A stretch of 23,031 bases of DNA, from assembly GCA_016946835.1 (NCBI GenBank), contig JACVTC010000376.1, positions 12,501-35,531 on the forward strand, given 5' to 3'. The notes under the pieces are model-generated. The model worked only from the letters and a program-made list of their open reading frames with translations, was not told where the DNA came from and ran no database searches. This document shows, piece after piece, positions 17,865 to 23,031 of this stretch; the first letter of the stretch is position 1; each line of letters starts with the position of its first letter. Position numbers and translations under genes: made by a program. Origin of the DNA: Neocallimastix lanati (nom. inval.) (Eukaryota; Neocallimastigomycota; Neocallimastigomycetes; Neocallimastigales; Neocallimastigaceae).

Positions 17865-17887
17865 ATGAAGGACTTCACTCGGAGTCC
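17855..17887 (+). promoter_or_regulatory. -1 ribosomal frameshift signal at gag/pol junction of element C
   Basis: The final gag codons TCA AAA AAC TAA contain the in-phase heptamer AAAAAAC (17855-17861). An 8-nt spacer beginning with the stop (17862-17869) follows, then stem GGACT (17870-17874), an 8-nt loop TCACTCGG and AGTCC (17883-17887). This is the same geometry as in A and B with other bases in heptamer, stem and loop. AAAAAAC is a known strong -1 shift site, for example in mouse mammary tumour virus. Confidence 0.82.
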
Positions 17888-18528
17888 AATTCATCAAAAA
17901 ATGTAAAACAATTTATTATAACTTTCCTTCATTTGATAACATCACAACCCAAAAACTACCTTCAACTTTTCTTTTATTCCATTGCTACATTCCAACAAGA
18001 CTACCAATTAATAATAATAAATTAAAAATTAAAAATAACCAAAAAATTACATCTGAATCTATGCTAGATTCTGGATCATTTTGTAATTTTATTACAAAAA
18101 ATTTAGTTCAAAAACTAAATTTAAAAATTTATAATTTAAAAAATAAAATTTCAGTCAAAGGTATATCTGGTTCTACTACTAAGATAGATCAGTACGTTTG
18201 GCTAAAATTTCAAATAAAAATACAAAAGAATAAAAAATTTTATTTTAAAAATTACAATGAAAAATTTCTAATAACAAATTGCATACCAACTGATCTACTT
18301 TTTGGTAATCAATTCATGCGAAAATTCAAAATTCACTATAATTATGATAAGAATATATTATATTCTTACTTAAATTATTATTTTTCAAATAAAAATAACA
18401 AAAATCCTAATAAATATTGCAAAAACAATTTATATCTACAGTCGATGAAAAATAAAATTTTAAAAAATTATTTACTTTTTAATAAATCAATAAAAAAATT
18501 TAATTATAAAAATTTTTCAAAAATTTAA
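17869..18528 (+). pseudogene. Protease fragment of pol C
   Basis: One open frame; the ATG at 18061 starts MLDSGSFCNFITKNLVQKL, the aspartic protease motif D-S-G with the following hydrophobic strand. DLLFGNQFM about 80 residues later is the second conserved strand. Unlike A and B the canonical Gly is present. The frame is open upstream to 17869. The tail (after about 18380) is Lys/Asn/Phe-rich linker and ends at a frame change near 18510. The expected -1 product from gag runs in another frame to about 18021, so one indel must lie between. Confidence 0.8.
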
Positions 18529-18780
18529 AAAAATTTGATCAGAAGTTTAATTATAATAAAAAATTTTTTAATAAAAAACTTAATAACCTTAACCTTAATA
18601 AATTTTCAAAATTTTGTGATAAATTTAATTATAAAAATTTTTTAATAAAAATCATTATTTTATTAATAAATATAAATATTATTTCAAAAAACAAAATAAA
18701 TATTTAAAAAACAATTTTAATTTAAACAATGACTATAATTACAATTTTTTAATATATTCCTTCTTATCAAATAAAGAAAT
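18529..18780 (+). other. Linker region between protease and RT of element C
   Basis: A very AT-rich linker. Short open stretches rich in Lys, Asn, Phe and Tyr can be followed from one frame to the next (about 18510-18708, then from about 18636 on), consistent with a once-continuous coding linker hit by indels. No recognisable domain. Confidence 0.6.
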
Positions 18781-19291
18781 TAATAAAAATGACAATGAAG
18801 ATCCAAATATTGAAGATATTCCGCCTCAATATCGCGATCTATTTATTGTTTTTAGTAAAGCCGAAGCCGATAAACTTCCCCCACATCGTTTAACCGACTG
18901 CAAAATAGTGCTGGAGAAGGACGCTTCCCTTCACTATGGTCCAATCTATCCCTTAACCGAAGAGGAAAATAAAGTTTTGAAAGAATATATAAAAGAAAAC
19001 CTAAAAAAAGGATTTATTAGACCATCCGAATCACCTGCAGGTTATCCAGTTCTATTCCAAAAGAAAAAAGATGGTACACTTCGGTTATGCGTAGACTATA
19101 GGAAGTTAAACGCTGTTACTATAAGAAACTCGTACCCCATACCTCTTATTAATGAAATTATTGAAAAGGTTAAAGGAGCAAAGTATTTTACAAAATTAGA
19201 TTTACGTTCAGCCTATAATTTAATCCGTATTAAGGAAGGGATGAATACAAGACAGCTTTCAGAACTAAATATGGTCACTATGAATACTTAG
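18781..19291 (+). pseudogene. Reverse transcriptase fragment 1 of pol C (fingers/palm)
   Basis: One frame carries YRDLFIVFSKAEADKLPPHR, GFIRPSESPAGYPVLFQKKK, LRLCVDYRKLNAVTIRNSYP and [17 protein letters not shown], the first RT motifs including the Asp of LDLRSAYN. The frame leaves the RT sequence at 19239, where a G appears lost. The residues after that ([10 protein letters not shown]) are out of frame. Confidence 0.88.
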
Positions 19292-19384
19292 TTATGCCAT
19301 TTGGTTTAAAAAACGCACCAGCTACTTTTCAATCGTTTATTAATTCGGTACTAAGACCATATTTAGAAAAAAAGTGTTATTCTT
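19240..19384 (+). pseudogene. Reverse transcriptase fragment 2 of pol C
   Basis: In another frame the RT continues: [20 protein letters not shown], then [20 protein letters not shown]. It is lost again just before the catalytic YLDD box. Confidence 0.82.
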
Positions 19385-19966
19385 TATTTAGACGATATTT
19401 TAATCTACTCCAAAGATTTAAAAGAACATCATAAACAAGTTAGGGAGGTTTTGCAAGCATTAATTAATAATAACTTATATGCAAAATTAGAAAAATGCGA
19501 ATTTGATAAAGAGAAAGTTGAATTCCTTGGATATGTATTATCAGGTCAAGGTGTCACTACCGATCCGAAGAAAATAGAATCAATTAAAGACTGGCCTCAA
19601 CCAAATAACTTAAAGGACGTACAGAGGTTTTTAGGTCTTTGCAATTATTATAGAAGATTTGTTAAAGATTTTGCAAAAATTGCAAAACCTTTACATAATT
19701 TAACCAGAAAAAATATTAAAATTAATTGGAATAACAAATGTGAAGAATCATTCTCAGAATTAAAGAAAAGATTAACCAGTTCTCCAGTGTTATTCCATCC
19801 GGATAATAATAAACCATTTATTGTTGAATGTGATGCAAGTAACTTTGCCCTTGGTGCTGTTTTATCACAAAAGGATGATAATAATAAATTACATCAGTTG
19901 CATATTTCTCAAGAAGCTTACAAGGTGCAGAAATTAATTATACTATTACAGACAAGGAGTTGTTAG
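19385..19966 (+). pseudogene. RT catalytic box to RNase H fragment of pol C
   Basis: It starts with [15 protein letters not shown] (catalytic Asp pair at 19391-19396). Then come the thumb and connection (FLGYVLSGQGVTTDPKKIES, FLGLCNYYRRFVKDFAKIAK) and the first RNase H motif (IVECDASNFALGAVLSQKDD). The correct frame is left near 19895 and a stop follows at 19964-19966. Confidence 0.88.
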
Positions 19967-20359
19967 CTATTAGAGAAGCCTTTTTGGCATGGAGACATTT
20001 ATTACTTGGTGCGAAATACAAAGTAACTGTTTATACTGATCATAGGAACTTATTATATACCCTTGGTGGTAAAATTGGTAATCAAAGGCAACATAGATGG
20101 CATATGTTCTTCCAAGAATATATTTGAATTAATTTATAGACAAGGTTCCAATATGGAAAACCTGATTCTCTTTCAAGAATACCAGATTATATAAAAATAT
20201 GAAGAAACTAAAACCGAAAATATTCTTGACATAAAAAATGTAAAGGAAGTTCCATGTTTTATTGGTGTTGTTAGCGATCTTTTAGAAAGAATTATAGAAG
20301 CTACAAAACAGATGCCACAGCTGATGATATTAGACTCTATTTTAGCCACAGAATATTAA
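19897..20359 (+). pseudogene. RNase H remainder and connection of pol C
   Basis: VAYFSRSLQGAEINYTITDK and VTVYTDHRNLLYTLGG carry the later RNase H acidic residues. This frame stops at 20125. FELIYRQGSNME and PDSLSRIPDYI, the usual end of the RNase H/connection region, follow in two other frames. A further stretch (about 20198-20359) without recognised motifs leads to the integrase. Confidence 0.8.
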
Positions 20360-20366
20360 AAATGAT

Positions 20367-20918
20367 ATGTCCTATAAACCCTTTAGGAAAATGAATAAGT
20401 TCAAAATAAAGGATAATATTATATTATATAATAATTTAATTTATATTCCTGAAATTTTAAGATTAGAAATCTTAACTAAATATCATGAAAAGCCTTCCGC
20501 TGGTCATCTTGGAATTAAAAGAACTCTTGAATTAATTACAAGAAACTTTTGGTGGCCCAAAATGCAAGATGATGTTATAAAATTTGTCAATTCCTGTGAA
20601 TGTTGTGCAAGAAACAAAATTAATAGACATAGGAAATATGGCTTTCTACAACCGTTGGAAACACCTGATAGACCTTGGAAATCTATAGAAGTTGACTTTT
20701 TATGTGGCCTCCCGGATTCAAAGGGATATACGGTAATAATGGTTGTAGTGGATCGTTTCTCTAAAATGATTCACTTAATACCTTTCAAACAAATTCCTGA
20801 TGCAAAACAAACTGCCAAAGCATTTATGAATAATGTTTATAAATTACATGGCCTTCCTTATGATATGTATACAGATAGAGGTCCTCAGTTTACAGTGCAC
20901 TTTGGAAAGAATTCATGA
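20367..20918 (+). pseudogene. Integrase fragment 1 of pol C (zinc finger and first two catalytic Asp)
   Basis: Motifs are YHEKPSAGHLG with the two His and SCECCARNK with the Cys pair (HHCC zinc finger), then EVDFLCGLPDS and MYTDRGPQFT with the first two acidic residues of the DDE core. Frame lost at about 20908. Confidence 0.88.
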
Positions 20919-21244
20919 AATTACTTAATATTAAATCCAAATTAGCTACAACAGATCATCATGAGACTGTTGGTCAAGTTGAGAGATGTAACTCCTTTAT
21001 TGAACAGTATTTAAGAGCTTATTCAAGATCTTATTATCACGACGATTGGATTAATTGGATCTATCTTGCAGAGTTCGCTTATAATAATTCAGTCAATGAA
21101 TCTACAAAAAGAAACACCTTCTTTATTAACTATGGATTTCATCCATCTATGGACGAATATTTCTTACTACCCCAAGTTGATACTAATAGTAAATTTATAA
21201 AATGTAAGTACAAGTTTTTAATCATATTAAAGATGTCTTATTAA
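20915..21244 (+). pseudogene. Integrase fragment 2 of pol C (catalytic Glu)
   Basis: TTDHHETVGQVERCNSFIEQ carries the third catalytic residue (Glu of GQVER). DDWINWIYLAEFAYNNSVNE is the typical helix that follows. Out of frame after about 21205. Confidence 0.85.
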
Positions 21245-21483
21245 GATCTAAAGAATTATATAAAAATTATGCGGATAAGAAAAGGATGCCACCTCCTGTA
21301 ATAAAAGAAGGTGACTTGGTTTGGATTCAAGCACCTCCTTCCTTAAATATTGAAGATTGTTCTAAACTCGCTCCTTGCAAATATGGACCTTACAAGGTAA
21401 TCGATGTTTTAGAGAATAATAATTATAAAATTGATCTTAAAAGTCACCTTTTCCAAACATCATCCAATCTTTCATATCTCTGA
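21205..21483 (+). pseudogene. Integrase C-terminal GPY/F module of pol C
   Basis: HIKDVLLRSKELYKNYADKK, then EGDLVWIQAPPS and CKYGPYKVIDVLENNNYKID: a canonical GPY/F module with the intact GPY. A frame change near 21470 precedes DGTYVPTRKSFNR in another frame. Confidence 0.85.
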
Positions 21484-21552
21484 TGGAACCTATGTCCCAA
21501 CTCGCAAAAGTTTTAATAGAAGTTCGCACAATGAATCCATTAATGATATATT

Positions 21553-21727
21553 GAAATTTCTGGATTAGGACAAACTACAAGAAAAACTGCTACGAATATA
21601 GTTAGATACAAATATAAAAGTTCAAGTAATTGGGTGCCTTCTTATGAAGTTGAAAATAATCCAAGGAATCAAAGAATATATCAAGAATATTTAAAGAATA
21701 ATAGAAAAATTCACTTCTCTTTCTTAT

Positions 21728-21729
<2 letters not shown>
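21553..21729 (+). pseudogene. Chromodomain-like tail of pol C
   Basis: The last frame reads EISGLGQTTRKTATNIVRYK, then YKSSSNWVPSYEVENNPRNQ and RIYQEYL. The order of a basic-aromatic strand, S-N-W-V-P (matching TWEP of chromodomains), and a final helix ending EYL fits a chromodomain. Chromodomains guide integrases of chromoviruses to marked chromatin (known). Without alignment this is a motif-level call. The stop is at 21727-21729. Confidence 0.6.
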
Positions 21730-21763
<34 letters not shown>

Positions 21764-22240
21764 ATTATACTTAAGCTATAAATAGTATATTAAATAATAA
21801 TATTTCAAATTAAATTAGTTAATTTAAAATTTTACATTTCAAAATTTCAAAATTTTTAAAAAATCGAAATTTAAATAATACTTTATTTATTTTACATTAT
21901 TATATTCATTAATTAATAAATTTTCATTATATTTAAAAATTTTCAATTTAATGCATAAAATTAAGATGAAAGTTTCAATTTCAATTTCAAATTTCAATTT
22001 TACATTTTTTCAACGAAATTTTAATAAATTCACACCATTATATTTCTCGATATTTAATTTTATAACAAAATTTTAATTTCAGTAAATTTTGACAATTTCG
22101 AAATTTCCATGAAATGGCCACTTGTAATGTGTTCTTTAAAGGACTCATGTGACCTTTTTACTTCAAAAAAAAAAAAAAAAAAAAATTTTTTAAAATATAC
22201 AATTTTATAAATATAATAATTTCTTTATGTAACGTTACAC
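21730..22240 (+). other. 3' untranslated region of element C
   Basis: It contains sense-strand A tracts at about 21732-21761 and 22165-22185, repeated AATTTCAATTTC-like strings (21830-22090) and a 12-bp palindrome TGTAACGTTACA at 22228-22239. No gene is seen. Confidence 0.75.
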
Positions 22241-22263
22241 AAAATCGTCTGGAATCCGATTTT
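22241..22263 (+). promoter_or_regulatory. Hairpin just upstream of the polypurine tract of C
   Basis: AAAATCG (22241-22247) and CGATTTT (22257-22263) form a 7-bp stem with a 9-nt loop directly before the purine tract. Element B has a hairpin in the same position. Confidence 0.5.
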
Positions 22264-22276
22264 TGTGGAAGGGCGT
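22264..22276 (+). promoter_or_regulatory. Polypurine tract of element C
   Basis: TGTGGAAGGGCGT directly precedes the 3' LTR. The GGAAGGG core is the expected plus-strand primer. It shares GGGCG with the tract of B. Confidence 0.68.
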
Positions 22277-23011
22277 TGTCGAAATTACAACTGAATTAAA
22301 TTTCAATTTCAATTAATTTCAATTAAAATTATTAAAAACAAAATAATTAATAAAAATTTATAATTCATTAATTATTCTTTAAATTTTATTTATTTTATAA
22401 TATTATAAGTTATTTGATCATCTTAGGACCAGCTTAGGCCTACTGATTCTAATGATATCATATTAAACTTAAATATTATTAATAAATAAAATATTTATTA
22501 ACATGAATCATTTGGTCATGTCATCCTTGATTCATAAATTAATGTTTATGTATTAATTTATGTTATATTGATTTAATTAATTATTAATTATTAATTACTA
22601 TATTAAATATTTAAATTTAATATTATATTATATATATTAGCTAATATATTAGATTAAAAAATATAATTTATTTATATTAAACATATTCTTATACTAAATA
22701 TTATTATTATCAACTTTATATTATTATTATCAATATTCTCAAACCTACAAAGTATAAAAAGAAAATTCAAATTTATCTTTTTGTCCTTTGTAAGGTTATA
22801 GTTAACCTATTATAATATAACTATATATTTTTATTAATAAATAAAAATTTTTATCATATCAAACCAATTATTAGTTTTAATTAAGTGTTAAATTAACAAA
22901 TTTAACTTTATAACTCTTTTATTTTAGTAATTTACTTATATCTATATAGTTATATTATATAGATATATCAACCTGATTCCTCGTTAAATTCAACCTGTTT
23001 ACTTTTTAACA
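22277..23011 (+). repeat. 3' LTR of element C (735 bp)
   Basis: Same length as the 5' LTR with no difference found by eye, ending CTTTTTAACA. The identity means that both copies were made in one recent reverse-transcription event or were homogenised since. Confidence 0.95.
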
Positions 23012-23031
23012 TATTATTAAATTTTTTTATT
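23012..23031. other. Right flank of element C
   Basis: Only 20 bases, TATTATTAAATTTTTTTATT. They resemble the expected continuation of the B LTR (TATTATTTAAATTATTTTTA) only if two single-base gaps are allowed. The first five bases do not repeat ATTTA, which precedes the 5' LTR of C. Confidence 0.5.

Larger units (their letters stand above)
17862..21729 (+). pseudogene. pol: Pol of element C, broken by about a dozen frameshifts
   Basis: Protease, RT, RNase H, integrase and a chromodomain-like tail follow each other in correct order, but reading needs a frame change roughly every 100-400 bases. Clear changes are near 18510, 18640-18700, 19239, 19370, 19895, 20122, 20157, 20196, 20362, 20908, 21205, 21470 and 21553, plus one between the slip site and protease. 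All recognised lesions are frame changes; I saw no in-frame nonsense codon within well-aligned stretches. Domain motifs are otherwise well kept. In B on the same strand of sequence 4.2 kb of pol is intact, so a uniform sequencing error rate is not a good explanation. No functional Pol can come from this copy. Confidence 0.9.
16019..23011 (+). mobile_element. Element C: Tf1/chromovirus-like LTR retrotransposon with degenerate pol
   Basis: Two 735-bp LTRs in direct orientation flank gag, a frameshift signal and a pol with many ±1 frameshifts. Features that point to the Tf1/sushi branch of Ty3/Gypsy (known traits): no TGG primer site but a self-complementary one, Gag without a zinc knuckle, and a chromodomain-like tail on the integrase. 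The intact cis-acting sequences and gag with identical LTRs suggest a recent copy of an already broken master, moved by proteins supplied from another element. Confidence 0.93.

Noticed and set aside
17862-17960. Pseudoknot instead of a simple hairpin at the gag/pol junctions
   Set aside because: No downstream stretch complementary to the 8-nt loops was found in A, B or C within about 60 nt.

Overview
The window is almost entirely retrotransposon DNA from a very AT-rich eukaryote. The A+T bias, asparagine-repeat proteins, standard code and Ty3/Gypsy content fit an anaerobic gut fungus (Neocallimastigomycota) best. A dictyostelid is the main alternative. No host gene, tRNA, rRNA or CRISPR array was found.

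Layout. Element A (1 to about 7755, minus strand) has its 3' part cut off by the window edge. It consists of a 5' LTR (7139-7755), a tRNA-type primer-binding site, a long repetitive leader, gag (one frameshift) and a pol frame that is open for its whole visible length. Element B (7760-16018, minus strand) is complete except for the outer 46 bp of its 5' LTR. Its LTR copies appear identical over the shared 496 bp, and gag (421 aa) and pol (1407 aa) are intact, so it looks recent and possibly active. Only 4 bp separate the LTRs of A and B. Element C (16019-23011, plus strand) starts inside the 5' LTR of B. It has two apparently identical 735-bp LTRs and an intact gag, but its pol is broken by about a dozen frameshifts. 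It ends in a chromodomain-like tail.

How the parts work together. Gag builds the particle. Pol supplies protease, reverse transcriptase/RNase H and integrase. All three gag/pol junctions carry the same signal: a canonical -1 slippery heptamer at the end of gag, the gag stop in the following 8 nt, then a 5-bp stem with an 8-nt loop. Pol is therefore most likely made as a Gag-Pol fusion by -1 ribosomal frameshifting. A and B have tRNA-type primer-binding sites, each abutted by a 7-bp U5/leader stem of the same design but different sequence. C has no TGG-type site. The 10 nt right after its LTR are complementary to a segment about 37 nt downstream of a TATA box in the LTR, which suggests Tf1-like self-priming.

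The rest is low-complexity DNA: TTA microsatellites, long sense-strand A tracts in leaders and 3' regions, and small hairpins.
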